A program made the translations under genes and the position numbers. A stretch of DNA of 64,000 nt, from assembly GCA_037447655.1 (NCBI GenBank), contig JBBHKE010000744.1:60746-124745 (forward strand). The letters run 5' to 3'. Below the pieces are notes generated by a model that saw only the letters and a program-made list of their open reading frames with translations, did no database searches and had not been told where the DNA came from. Shown here piece after piece: positions 34,242 through 45,975 of this stretch. Source of the stretch: Zygnema cylindricum. Taxonomy: Eukaryota; Streptophyta; Zygnematophyceae; Zygnematales; Zygnemataceae. Position 1 is the stretch's first letter. Every line of letters starts with the position of its first letter.

Positions 34242-35867
34242 ATGGGGCCTCTGCCTCTCTTATTTCAGCCCCCCTCTCTCAAGGCTGCCCTAAAACGACC
34301 TGATGCCTCCCTTTGGAAAACTGCCCCTGATGCAGAATTCAATGCCTTACTTTCCAACAAAACATGGAATCTTGTTCCTATTCCCCCTGAAAGAAAGGCA
34401 ATCGGTTCGAAATGGGTCTTCCGTGTAAAACAAAAAGCGGATGGTTCCGTGGACAAATACAAAGCTCGCTTGGTGGCGAAAGGCTTTTCCCAAATCGAAG
34501 GTATAGATTTCACTGAAACCTTTGCTCCTGTTGCCCGGTTGACATCTATCCGCACTTTACTTGCTTTAGCTGCTGAACATGATTTCCATGTTCATCAGAT
34601 GGATGTTAAAAATGCCTTCTTAAATGGGATCTTGTCCGAGGACATTTACATGCATCAACGTGAAGGCTATATTTCCCCTGGATCTGAACATCTGGTTTGC
34701 CATCTCATTAAAACAATATATGGATTAAAGCAATCCCCACGTGTTTGGAACCATACCATAGATGCCATTATGCGGAAAGAAGGATTTACCCGAATTGATG
34801 CCGATTTTAGCATTCACTCTCGTGGCTCTGGCACCTCATTGATCATTGTTGCCATCTTTGTTGACGATCTCCTTCTTGTTGGTCCTTCCCTCTCTGAAAT
34901 CTCCACTGTCAAATCTCTCCTTCAGACCCATTTTGACATGGCCAATCTAGGTGAGCTCACTTTTTATTTGGGCATTCAAGTTTCTTGTAATCGCTCGACT
35001 CGCACCCTCTCTCTCTCTCAGGAGATCTTTATCTCTGATCTTTTGGAACGCTTTGGCATGGCAGAGTGCTCATCCCTTTCCACTCCTTTAGATGCCAATG
35101 CCCCTCTCCTCCCTTCCGCTGACTCTCTTCTCTCCCCCTCCCTCCATGCCACTTACTGCTCGATGGTCAGGGCCCTTATGTACGCCATGCAAGCCACCCG
35201 ATGGTCAGGGCCCTTATGTACGCCATGCAAGCCACACGCCTTGACATTGCCACAGCTGTCACTAAACTCAGTAAATTCTTTCAACGTCCTTCTCTTGATC
35301 ATCTTGCCGCAGCCAAACGTGTCTTTTGTTATCTACAGGGCACTAAAACTCTTTGTCTCAGATATTCTTCCTCTGGCTCCAGTGCTCTTACAGGTTTTTT
35401 TGATTCGGATTGGGCACAAGATGAGCTTTCCCAATCGTTCCAACACTGGCTCGTGCTTCTTTTTGGGCAATGGTCTTATCTCTTGGTCATGTAGAAAGCA
35501 ACCTACCACGGCATGCTCCAGCACTAGGGCGGAATATATGGCGGCTTGTCACGCCGCTAAGTAAGCTGTTTGGCTTTGGACCTTGCTTTCCAATCTTGGG
35601 TTTCCCCTTTCAGCCCCAACTCCTATTTTTTCGGATTCACTAGGAGCCCTTGCTTTGATCCACAATCCTGTTCACCACAAACGGACGAAGCACATCGACA
35701 TTCAGTATCACTACTCTCGTGAGCGAGTCGAAGATGGCACTCTCCAGTTTCTTTATGTCAAATCCGCCGACCAAATGGCCGATTATCTCACCAAGGCTCT
35801 TCATCGCCCTCACTTTGAGAAGCACCGCCTCTCCTCTGGCCTTCGTCTTCCTTTTCCTCTTGGCTAA
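34242..35867 (+). pseudogene. copia reverse transcriptase and RNase H
   Basis: RT motifs: WNLVPIPPERKAIGSKWVFR, KARLVAKGFSQ, FAPVARLTSIR, QMDVKNAFLNG, IYGLKQSPRVW and the catalytic FVDDLLL (copia usually YVDD). A 38-bp tandem duplication at 35161-35236 shifts the frame. RNase H starts GFFDSDWAQDE and breaks near 35430. It resumes CSSTRAEYMAACHAAK and meets TAA at 35562, where relatives have a Glu codon. It then runs from about 35565 to a stop at 35867 (HIDIQYHYSRERV, TKALHRPHF). Confidence 0.9.
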
Positions 35868-35910
35868 ATTTCCTTTGTTTTCATCTCAATCTACTTCCTA
35901 GTTTTCGCTT

Positions 35911-35919
35911 GAGGGGGGG
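35911..35919 (+). promoter_or_regulatory. copia polypurine tract
   Basis: GAGGGGGGG immediately precedes the 3' LTR, the expected plus-strand primer site. Confidence 0.85.
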
Positions 35920-36366
35920 TGTTAAGGGACATTTAGCGTCAGTTTATTTTTGTCTTGTCTGTACTTTTCTTACGTCGGTCAAGTCTTGTTGACTGTCTTA
36001 TCCGGACGTCTCACTTTTGGTCTTATCCGTACTTCCATACGTCGGTCCAGTCATTTGTATTTTTTCTTTACATACGTCGGTCTAGTCTTTTTTTTACGTA
36101 GAAGTCTTTTGACCGTCGGTCCAGTCTTTTGGGGGACGGTCAAGTCTTTTGTCTTACATACATTTGTTAGAATCTAGACTAGGATTCTTTTATTACAGCG
36201 CACCATAGAGCGCTTAGACTCCACAGTAATTAGCATTGAATATTTTGTATATAAGTGACTCTTCTCACTTAATGAAATCATCCCAAATACAAATCAATTC
36301 CTCTCTCCAATGCATTGATCTTTCCCTTGTGTACAATTTCATGGCTCCGCCAATCCACCTCCAATA
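35920..36366 (+). repeat. copia 3' LTR
   Basis: Begins TGTTAAGGGACATTTAGCGT and ends CACCTCCAATA, followed by the target repeat TATTA. It also contains the gag-start equivalent ATGGCTCCGCC, one base shorter than the 5' copy. Confidence 0.9.
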
Positions 36367-36371
36367 TATTA

Positions 36372-37060
36372 TACATATTATAACAGTTGTATCTAACCGT
36401 TATATTATGTTAATTATTATAAGTATAATAAACTTTTACATTATAGTAATTATAACATTTGAAACTAACTGTTATGTTATATATATTATCACAATTATAT
36501 CTAACCATTACATTATGTTTATTACAATTATGTCTAACCATTACATTATGTTTATTATAATTGTTATAAGTATACAGTACAACTATAGCAGTAGTTGTAA
36601 CAGTAGTTCATATATTATACTTCAACTAAAATTATATACATTGTTTATAATATAACTCCTACTTCAAATATATTAAACAGATAATAACGTGCATTATTGT
36701 ATATATTACAAATATTACTTATGTTAAATATGTATTAAAACGTTTTATCCTATATCATTTATATGTGATAAAAATATTATTCGATATGTTATATATATTG
36801 TAATTGTCATTATGTATACGACATTGTGTATTATTTGTTATTCAAGTGTAAGTGTGTTTTTTTTCGGCTTTTGGGAGTTCTATTTTAGGTAAGCTCATTA
36901 TGACACGAAAACCTCTTTTTCGATTACATGTTACAAGGTTTGGGAATTGTTTGTTTCGTGCTCTTTCCTTATTATTGTTTGGTTGTGAGTTTAAATATTC
37001 TTATGTAAAAAAGGTAGTTATTAGTTATTTATTTTTCTATAGCATTGTCTGCTCCTGCTG
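36372..37060. other. AT-rich array and gene-free stretch
   Basis: The TCTAACCGTTATATTATGTT array continues to about 36600, then AT-rich DNA without supported exons. Confidence 0.6.
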
Positions 37061-37067
37061 AAATATG

Positions 37068-37605
37068 GGCTGATGATGATGACGATGATGATGATGATGT
37101 AATGATGATGATAATGATGATGTAATGATGATGATAATGATGATGATAATGATGATGATGTAGATGATGTTGATAATGATGATGATGATGACGATCATGA
37201 TCATGGTGATGATGATGATCATGATGATGATGATGATGATTAAGATGATGATGAGGATGATGACGATGATGATGATGATGATGATGTAATGATAATGATA
37301 ATGATGATGATGATAATGTTGTTGATGATGATACTGTAATGATGATGATACTGTAATGATGATGATGATGACGATGATGTTGCGATTATGATGACGATGA
37401 TGGTCATGATGATGATAATGGTGATGATGATGATGAAGATGATGATGATAATGTTGTTGATGATGATACTGTAACGATGATGATGATGACGATGATGTTG
37501 CGATTATGATGACGATGATGGTCATGATGATGATGATGATAATGATGAAATAATGATGTAATAATGATGTTGACGATGATGATGATGACGATGATGATGA
37601 CGATG

Positions 37606-37643
<38 letters not shown>

Positions 37644-37691
37644 ATAGATGAAGATGATGATGATGATGATAATGATGATGATGATGATGAT
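37068..37691. repeat. (GAT)n trinucleotide microsatellite, about 620 bp
   Basis: GATGATGAT with frequent AAT, GAC and GTT variants, including a duplicated ~115-bp block (37300-37400 and 37440-37530). Frames give poly-Ser or poly-Ile/His artefacts. Confidence 0.98.
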
Positions 37692-37734
37692 GTAATCAAA
37701 GTATCACTAAAACAAAGTATTCAAAGTATTCAAA

Positions 37735-38420
37735 GTATTCTATTTCAAGAAAAAAAAGGTTAATATTTGTAATGTTGGTCATATAAAAAAAAAACAAAGG
37801 AATCAAGTTTCACCAAAAGAAACTAGTCAAAGTATTTGTGTTGTATTTAAAAAAAACGTATATACCAATGTTTGTAATGCTCGTCAGCCTTTGAGTTGAT
37901 ACTGATGTTCAACAACTTTCTTGGTCTTTAGACTAAGTTGGTTGATCGAAAAAAAACAAAGAAAAAAATGTATTCAAAGTAACAATGTAATTTAATAAAC
38001 AAGTATTATGAATGAAAATAAGTGTTTGTAATGTTGGTCAGCCTCCGAGCTGATAGTGATGGTTATGCAACCTTCTAAGTCTTAGGACTAAGTTGGTTGA
38101 TCACAAAAAAAAAAAAACAAAGTACTCAAAGCAATCAATCTACTATAATAAACAACGAAAATTAATAAATAATAAGTGATTGTAATGTTAGTCAGCCTTT
38201 GAGCTGATAATGATGTTTATGTAACCATCTGGGTCTTCCACTAAGGTGCTTGATCGAAAACAAAAAAAGGTACTTAAAGTAATCAACATATTCTAACTAT
38301 CAAAAAATATAAAAGAAAATACGTGTTTGTAGTGTTAGTCAGCCATCGAGCTGATAATGATGTTGTGCTAACCATCTTGGTCTTTGGACTAAGTTGGTTG
38401 AATCCTAGTTAAGTTTGATG
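37735..38420. repeat. ~154-bp tandem satellite, four to five units
   Basis: The core GTCAGCCTTTGAGCTGAT occurs at 37883, 38037, 38191 and 38338 (spacings 154, 154, 147), each followed by a TGATG...GGTCTT...CTAAGTTGGTTGATC-like block. A partial unit precedes it at about 37765. Confidence 0.85.
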
Positions 38421-38921
38421 TTTTTTTTTTTCCTTATTTTTTTCTTTGTTATGTTTACATTTGTTTCTTGCATTTTTGTTATGTGATCAAGGTTGTTTTG
38501 TGGTTATTTATTTTGTTTGTCTTTTTTTTGTTTTCTTTTATGGTGATATTATATATTGATAAAAAAAAATACGAAAAATAGACATGCAACACCTTAATAT
38601 AAAATAAACAAAAACAATTTGTATTCTGTTTAAACGAATAATGATTGAATACTGCTAATGGTTAATGTGTATTCTAGATTTAACATTAAAATATTTAATA
38701 CTACATGATATATTTAGTCCATTCGTTCATATCGTTCATTAGATTGAGATCGAACGCTCAAATCAATGTGAAACTTTTACGCTTAATCAAACCCCCTACA
38801 TGAACGAAACGCGAATTGAACCATCCACTTGGCATCGTCATGGTCTTTACCATGTACAATGCGATAGTACAGTGCGTACCATGTACGAAAATCATACGTG
38901 ACGCCAACACTGAAATTACGG
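38421..38921. other. gene-free stretch
   Basis: T-rich then mixed. From about 38830 it resembles family H flanks (ACATACGTGACGCCAACACTG-like). No gene is seen. Confidence 0.5.
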
Positions 38922-38923
38922 TA

Positions 38924-39599
38924 CACCGAAAATTGTAATTATAGTAAAGATAAAATTAGAGCAAAAAAACAAAAAAAAAACAATTATAGTTATAAACGCT
39001 AATTATTGTGATATAACCTTTTCTCAGAGGAAATTTATTCTACTTTATTTAAGTACTCTATAGTAGCTTATGTCGGCAATAATTATCCGTGCTGTAATTA
39101 TGAACACTAAATTATTTAGACATACGAAAACCGTCAGCCCGTATATTTTGACGTCATTATGACGTTAGTACTATTTGTCTCATAGATATATACTATTTGT
39201 CTCAACTCATACTGTTGTCGTTTAACTATAAAATTTTCACATGTAAATTCATGTAAATGTTCACACGGGCGAGAATGTTGTCGACGGACGGAGCTATGCG
39301 AACGGTTTTTTTTCGATGCGATTTAAATTTTTTGTTTAGTGCAATTTCACATGCGAGCGCGATTCTATTAAATCATTACTTGTACCTTTTTACTTATAAA
39401 AGTACAATTTTGCACAGTCAGACGTTGTCCGTCCTCCACACTATTTAAAACGAACCTATATTACGATTTTTTACGCTAATTAAACTTTACCGTAAATAGT
39501 ATAATGAAAAAATTTGAATCATTTACTCTATTTACATGATAGAGTCGAAATTTAGGGCGACCGAATTAGCATTATTTACTCTAATTACGATTCGCTTTG
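38924..39599. mobile_element. CACCG/TA element, ~676 bp, diverged ends
   Basis: Left end CACCGAAAATTGTAATTATAG after TA; the right end, inverted, CAAAGCGAATCGTAATTAGA, is followed by TA. Flanks (GCCAACACTGAAATTACGG and GTGTACGGAGATTGAGAACA) equal those of the next element. Confidence 0.65.
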
Positions 39600-39860
39600 T
39601 AGTGTACGGAGATTGAGAACACGAAAACGTGGCGCGATGTGACGGGATCGCACGCGCAAAAATTTAAAGTACGATACTGTACGTTACTTAACCGGCATTG
39701 ATAACACAACATTTTGGCGTGTACGGATATTGGCAAAACGACAACTCGGCGTGATGTACGGAATCGCACGCGAAAAATTTAACGTTCGATACTGTACGTT
39801 ACTCAACCGGTATTGATATCATGACTCATCGTACGTCACGCCAACACTGAAATAACAGTA

Positions 39861-40360
39861 CACCGCGAATCGTAATTAGAGTAAATTACTCTAATTCGGT
39901 CGCACGAAATTTCGACTCTATCACATGAAATAGAGTAAATGATTCTAATTTTTTCATTATTCTATTTAAGGTAAAGTTTAATTAGCGTTTTTGATTCTAA
40001 TATAGGTTCGTTTTAAATACTGTGGAGAACGGACGACCTCCGACCGTGCAAAATTGTACTTTATGAAGTAAAAAAGTACAAATAATGATTTAATACAGGC
40101 CGTTATCATGTAACTGCGTTTTAACAAACCGCGTACTGCAAACGTCATAGTGACGATAAACTGTACATTTTGACAAATTCTGTACGAATACCTTATTTAC
40201 AGTAGAGGATATTAGCGTGCCAAATTAGAATACTTAAATAAATTAGAGTAAACTTCATAGTTGAAACAGCTCTATCACATAAATTAGCGTTCATTACTCT
40301 AATTGTTTTTTTTAGTTTTTGTACTCTAATTTTTCATTACTCTAATTACGATTCGCGGTG
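39861..40360. mobile_element. CACCG/TA element, 500 bp, perfect ends
   Basis: Inverted ends CACCGCGAATCGTAATTAGA match for 24 bp and are flanked by TA (39859-39860, 40361-40362). The interior has TTAGAGTAAAT words and no coding capacity. Confidence 0.9.
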
Positions 40361-40830
40361 TAGTGTACGGATATTGAGAACACGACAACGTGGCGTGATG
40401 TGATAGGATCGCACGTGCAAAAATTTAAAGTACGATACTGTACGTTACTTCACCGGCATTGTTAACACGACATTTTGGCGTGTACGAATATTGACAAAGC
40501 GACAACTCGCCGTGATGTACGGAATCGACACGAAAAAATTTAACGTACGATACTGTACGTTACTCAACCGGTATTGATAACATGACATTTTGGCGTGACG
40601 TCGATTTTGTCTGGACTTTTATCATATCACTACAACCATGTGAAATACAACAAATAGAATTGTACCACGTGTCTCTTTCCTTCGTCACCAGAGACGCCAA
40701 TCTTAACTCAAAACCCTCAACGGCTCAAGATCTTACACAAAAATAATCGACGGTCAATTCTCGTTGTCACCAGAGACGAAGGCGACTACGATGCTTTTCC
40801 CTTTTAGAAAAAGGGCAAAGCAAAAATTAT
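40361..40830. repeat. dispersed repeat family H, copy 2
   Basis: Matches 29360-29650 to the same hairpin and A-run end (GCTTTTCCCTTTTAGAAAAA...GGGCAAAGC). The segment GTGTACGGATATTGAGAACA also repeats at 39602. Confidence 0.65.
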
Positions 40831-41148
40831 GCTGCTGAAAAATGCAACTGGAATGAAAGTCATTTCCAAGCTATGCTGAAGTAAAGGCCAGCAAGGCGTA
40901 TGCATGATAAGACGTTTCGAAACCGCGCCGTCGATTGAGTTTCAAAACTGTCTTTTCATATGCTATCTGCATTTGTCGCGTCTGAATTTTTACAACGGTT
41001 GTAACGAACAATACTGCCAAATTCACACTTGAAACCGCCCTGTTACCGTATTCGAACGGTTGTGCGTTTCGCAAACTTCCGTAACAGTACGGTCAAATGC
41101 ATCCGCGGCAAATTTAAAAACGTATATGCAATTCGACACTCCACGTTA
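40831..41148. other. gene-free stretch
   Basis: No supported gene or repeat family recognised. Confidence 0.45.
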
Positions 41149-41350
41149 CACCGCCAATCGTTATTAGCGTGTAAGTTTTTTTAGCGTATACGAATAATTA
41201 GCGTGGTTTACGCTAATTGGGAATATGAAAATTTTCGAAGAAATCGTCTATTCTAATTAGGAATTAGGGTTTGTTTTAAATAGTGTGGATAATTCTATTT
41301 GAGAATAAAATAAAAAAAAAGCGGGAGGGATTAGCGTACACAACGCTAAT
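41149..41350. mobile_element. CACCG/TA element, right end missing
   Basis: Left end CACCGCCAATCGTTATTAGC after TA. The interior GGGATTAGCGTACACAACGC equals that of the element end at 29660-29701. The right terminus is cut off where the hAT-like fragment begins. Confidence 0.6.
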
Positions 41351-41354
41351 TTTT

Positions 41355-41614
41355 TTTCCCCGATTTTTTTTTTCAAACCCCCCACCCCGTGGGCGCGCGC
41401 TCGTTGGGGGGGGGGGGGCATCCGTACGATTTTCCGTATGATTTTCCGAACGACTTTCCGTACTAGGACTGTACAGACACCAACTTTTTGCGATATATAT
41501 CGCGATAATTTATGTTGGTCCTGGTACGATATATCGAGGAATCTGCTCGATAGATATTCGATATATCGAATATCGAAATTATCGCGATATGAATTTACCC
41601 GATACCTAACACTA
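41355..41614. mobile_element. fragment of the hAT MITE found intact at 50628-51015
   Basis: Shares TCCGTACGATTTTCCGTA, TTGCGATATATATCGCGATA and the terminus GATACCTAACACTA. The left half is missing. Confidence 0.75.
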
Positions 41615-41704
41615 CCCTTAACGATACATTTTATACTAAAACGAAAGCCCTTGCAACCAAAGGGCAAAGCACCGAGTCGCCAGCGACTATTAGTGGTACA
41701 TTTA

Positions 41705-42650
41705 GGGTACGTCCCCATGTGTTAAAGTATCTACTTTTCTCTGTCTTTTTGCCCTAAAATTTGGGGAACTTTGACAAAAACTTTAGGCGTACGATAAAAT
41801 CATGTTTACCAAAGTACAGTGAACGTCAACTCATACTTTGGATGTACGGCGTGTTTGTAGTCATGTGAACGCATTTTGTCGTTTTCCCCTTTTCGACCCC
41901 CGGGCAAGAGAATCTTGCCCATAAAAAAACTTCATCCAAAATCACCTCGAGGGGGTAATTTTAGTTAAACTACTGCCCAAAAAGCGAATGAAAAACGACC
42001 CACGCACGCGCCACACGAGAGCAATTTTTTTTGGAATGGGGAGAGTCCTCGCTATTTCTCTCCGGGGCCATCACGCGCATGTACAAAAAAAATTGCAGGG
42101 GTCTCGAATCTCCACTTTCATTCATGGGTCCTCTGGATGATTTTTCGCCGTCGTCGCCTCTCCCCTCTCCCTCTCACACTATCGTTTTTATCTCACACTT
42201 TTTAGAAAGAGACACGACAATATTGATATAAAATGAAAGATCTTTGAAAAATATTTGTTTTGACAATTTTTAGGTTTTTTTTTAATGGCAAGTCGAATGA
42301 GAAAAGTAGAAAAAATGAAATCGGGAAACCATGGCGTAAAGTTCTTGAATTAGTGACGCCGACGTTGTCACAAGGGAGCATGACGTCACAATGTCACCAT
42401 ACCCTAAACATCTACAATTTCACAAAAATCTAGACGTCTACCACTAACATTGCTTTTGTTGGCGTCACGAATCGTTGGAAGTTTCGTAGTCGGCTTCAAT
42501 CGTCACAAGTTATACCTACGTCTACAACCGTCACATGTTAAAGTTCCGATTTCATTTTCACACATTGGGACACTTTTTAAAGTAGTACGGGGAATCTTTG
42601 CTACAGTCCAAAATACTTTATCAAAGTACCGATTACATGGGGACGTACCC
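41705..42650 (-). mobile_element. Harbinger-like MITE, 946 bp
   Basis: Ends GGGTACGTCCCCATGT (16 bp) are perfectly inverted and flanked by TTA on both sides (41702-41704, 42651-42653). Interior, read on the minus strand, follows the 48.2-kb copies (GACGGTTGTAGACG, GACGTCATGCTCCC, GATCTTTCATTT, GGGGGTCGAAAAGG). No transposase. Confidence 0.9.
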
Positions 42651-43218
42651 TTATTTACAGTTCTCGTACATGTTTGTACATTTTAGGGTTATTTAAGGGG
42701 GTTTCTTTGATTTTTAGGGTACATTTTGGTACACATCGTATATTTCAATACAAGGTTTGTAGGGTATTGCGTGCATGACCGTACAATGAAATCTACACGA
42801 ATTTTACGAAAAGTATGAAATTGACGAATACAACGTAATTTTCGTAAAAATGTTGAAATCTGTACGAATTTGACATCAACGCATTATGTCACTTATTATA
42901 TTGTTACAATTTTGTTACTGCTGCGGGTTAGAGAGGTTAAAAGTAAAAAATGATTGGCTTTTGCGTATTTTTAAACTTATACGTTCAGATTTAGTTATAG
43001 TGGGGCTTGACCTTGGCGTCGAAAATAATACGATGTCTCATCCAGGGATTCCAGAGCATTTTGCATTCCAGTTTAGAAAGATCGAATTTGTCGAGATTAA
43101 AATCGTTGATGCGCACTGTATAGCATCGTATCGTAAAGAATGCGCATAAAACAAAATATTTTTTCGTAAACTATGTTGCAAAGAGAGGCTGCAAGCGACG
43201 ATGTAAAACAAATAATCC
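42651..43218. other. gene-free stretch
   Basis: CGTACATTTTAGGG-like words at the start. An 87-codon open frame (42886-43149, +) has no recognised motif and I do not call it a gene. Confidence 0.45.
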
Positions 43219-43463
43219 AGGAATTGATCATGGCAGTGACTATTTTGTTTGCGCACTTAGCCGCAAAATTGAGATTTAATCGCAAAATTTTAACTGGTTG
43301 TTACGATATTTTGGAAGTCAAAGTTGTTCAAGTGATTGACCATCAAATTTAAACTCAGCCGTACTTTACTTGTACCAATGTGTACTTAAAAAGTAGAATC
43401 TTTGACAAAGTGACGTAAGTGACTGTGCGTAACCAAAATAGTCACTGCCATGATCAATTCCCT
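43219..43463. mobile_element. short derivative of fold-back element E, 245 bp
   Basis: Ends AGGAATTGATCATGGCAGTG and its inverse; interior GACAAAGTGACGTAAGTGAC as in E. The middle is deleted. No clean target duplication. Confidence 0.8.
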
Positions 43464-43518
43464 AAATTCCATGTTCCCTAATATGCGCCACAAAGCTGCA
43501 CTTTTTTTTCATTTGTTA

Positions 43519-43811
43519 CATAGTTCAAAAGTAGGTGAAAGTAGGCCCATACAATATGCCTATTGTATGCAAAACATACAATGTGACCTTAAGACCCATA
43601 TTGTATTCGGACCTATTCGGACCTATTCGGACCAATTAAAACATTCGGACCAATTAAAACATTCGGACCAAAAATATTAATTTACACCGTCAGATTCGGA
43701 CGATCGGACGGTCGCTGATCAAAGTAGCGATCTAAGAAGATCACATGACACGTCTTACGATAAAGGCACCGACCAAAGGCTTACCATAAAAACGCCTACT
43801 TTTGAACTATG
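43519..43811. mobile_element. inverted-repeat element P, copy 1
   Basis: Ends CATAGTTCAAAAGTAGG and its perfect inverse (17 bp). Interior includes CCCATACAATATGCCTATTG, tandem ATTCGGACC units and CGGACGATCGGACGGTCGCT. Non-coding. Confidence 0.75.
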
Positions 43812-45675
43812 CTTAAAACTCACTATTAGGAATTAATGACCAAGATGTTAATTTGTTAGAGCAAAAACATAGTTGTTTTATTTGATACTACTTTGAACAT
43901 CATATAAACCGTCTACTTTTTTGTTGATGTTGAAAGAAGCAACTTTATAAAGTGAAATTGTTTACTGGCTAGACGTGTAGCAATGTTGATAATGTGCTTG
44001 TACTCACTCTTTCTGTGACTCAAAAATCTGTGCATATCTGAAAACACTACATCCCTTAATTGCTTCTTCTGTATATTTTCTCCACGCACGACATACAAAA
44101 TCTGGTGCCTACTTTATGATAGGTTTTATTACCATATGTGATTAAGTTCCAAGTGTTGAAACTAGTTTCTAGCCTTTCATAATGCATCTAGTGCCGAATA
44201 ACACCAGTTTGTAGCCAGGAAGAGTAGAGAAAATGGGCATCGGTTTTCTGTAAATAACAATTGATGGTTGACACAAAGACAAAATCTCTGATGGATGCTA
44301 CTCTCATCTTCCAAGCGCCTAGGACCATCTAGCTTTATTTTCTCATTGGTCAAATTGATTGTCACTGTAAACAATTATCTTGAGATAAAATCAATGAGAG
44401 ATAATTGACCACTTTAACGTTTGATTGTGACATTGTGAGTAATTCAAGCCAGCAACACCAATTATATATATGAAAGTGGATATTTCTTGGAGTTATCCTT
44501 TCCTAATAATTTTTTTCACCATTTTGTTGGTAAATAGAAAATTGTTGGACATTCACATAAAGCACAACGAAAGGTAGGAAATGACAAAGCAGAGTCTACA
44601 TATAAACCTTACTATGATTGTATGTGAACATAGTTGATAATTTGCCATCTATCATCAAAAATTATTTTCTGAGTTCTTTCATCCCGTGGCAAATGTCAAA
44701 ATACAATTATTTCACAGAATTTTTCTTACAACAAAATCGATTACTTTTCCATTGGTCAAAACTTCGTTTTTATTTTATAGCTACCATTGTTTTTGGATTA
44801 TATACATTTGTGAGGACAATCAATTGCACCGCAAAACTAAATTATTTACATTTTTAGGGACAAAATTATCAATTGCACGACAAAACTATTAACAAGGAAG
44901 AAGTAATTCGGTCACAGAAAGTGAATACCTCTTAGCCTTCTTACTACTACTACGTTTGTTTCTTATCACTATTTTAAGAGGATAAAGCTTATGAAGACCG
45001 GAAATTTTTATTTAGTATTCTCCTGATTATTTATTAATGCTAATACAGTTTCACAGTGGCATTGCCATTATTTATTAATGCTAACAGTGCCACATTAGAA
45101 CATAATACAACATTTCTATCATATACATTCCTATTTCCTGCAATCATTCTATACCGAAATAACATACCACCAGGGAGGCAACATCAAACATCTTTACAAC
45201 CAAAAAATCATTTCATTTCTTATAAACTCAAGAAGTACAGGCAAGAGAAGGTACAAAATGAATCTTTGAATACTTTTGCCTTTGCTTTGAGGGGAATGTA
45301 AAATTCCGGGTGAAACAAATATTTCCGTACATGATACCCTTTTAACAGAACAGGGCCCAATTCTAGCCAAATTGACATGAGCTAAAGCTTAGAGGGTTTT
45401 TTAGGGTGATCCCTGTAGACATTGTATTCTGCATCCATTTTTCTATTGTTGGTTTGAAAAAGCGATAATGCACATCTGTCTGTGATGACTGAATCCATCT
45501 ATGTACGGCCGATTAGTATCTTTCCACTACTCATCCTATAATAGTTACATAGCAAAACTGTTGAGAAATCCTGTCAGTTCTTAACCTAAATAGACTTGAA
45601 AATGTAATGTAATAGACGTCTAACAACGTCCACTGCAGAGAAATGCTAATTAAATATTCACGACAAAATGGCCAT
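43812..45675. other. gene-free AT-rich stretch
   Basis: No exon with supported splice sites, no recognised family. Short open frames only. Confidence 0.5.
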
Positions 45676-45703
45676 GACAGCTGCACTTTTTTTTCATTTG
45701 TTA

Positions 45704-45975
45704 CATAGTTCAAAAGTAGGTGAAAGTAGGCCCATACAATATGCCTATTGTATGCAAAACATACAATGTGACCTTAAGACCCATATTGTATTCGGACCTA
45801 TTCGGACTAATTAAAACATTCGGACCAAAATAGTTTATTTACACCGTCAGATTCGGACGATCGGACGGTCGCTGATCAAAGTAGTGATCTAAGAAGATCA
45901 CATGAAAAGCCCATAACACAACTTACGATGAAGGCGGCAACCAAAGGCCTACCATAAAAACGCCTACTTTTGAAC
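45704..45975. mobile_element. element P, copy 2
   Basis: As copy 1, and sharing about 28 bases of left flank with it (GCTGCACTTTTTTTTCATTT). It abuts copy 3 so that the end reads GAACCATAGTTC. Confidence 0.75.

Larger units (their letters stand above)
30855..36366 (+). mobile_element. Ty1/copia LTR retrotransposon, full length, inactivated
   Basis: Two LTRs (30855-31290, 35920-36366) are flanked by the 5-bp direct repeat TATTA (30850-30854 and 36367-36371). Domain order is gag, zinc knuckle, protease, integrase, reverse transcriptase, RNase H, which defines copia (not gypsy). A polypurine tract GAGGGGGGG abuts the 3' LTR. At least six disruptions break the polyprotein: two in-frame stops in gag, frameshifts near 32615, 33650, 35200 and 35430, and a stop in RNase H. 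It cannot make its own proteins. The LTRs differ at many positions and in length (436 and 447 bp), so the insertion is not recent. Confidence 0.95.

Noticed and set aside
37037-37699. A 220-codon poly-Ser/poly-Ile frame
   Set aside because: It is the GAT trinucleotide microsatellite read on the minus strand.
37868-38420. Tandem box C/D snoRNA cluster
   Set aside because: TGATG and CTGA words occur in each unit but in the wrong order, and no terminal stem is apparent.
42886-43149. An 87-codon plus-strand gene
   Set aside because: No motif, no homologue recognised, flanked on both sides by transposons; kept only as a note.
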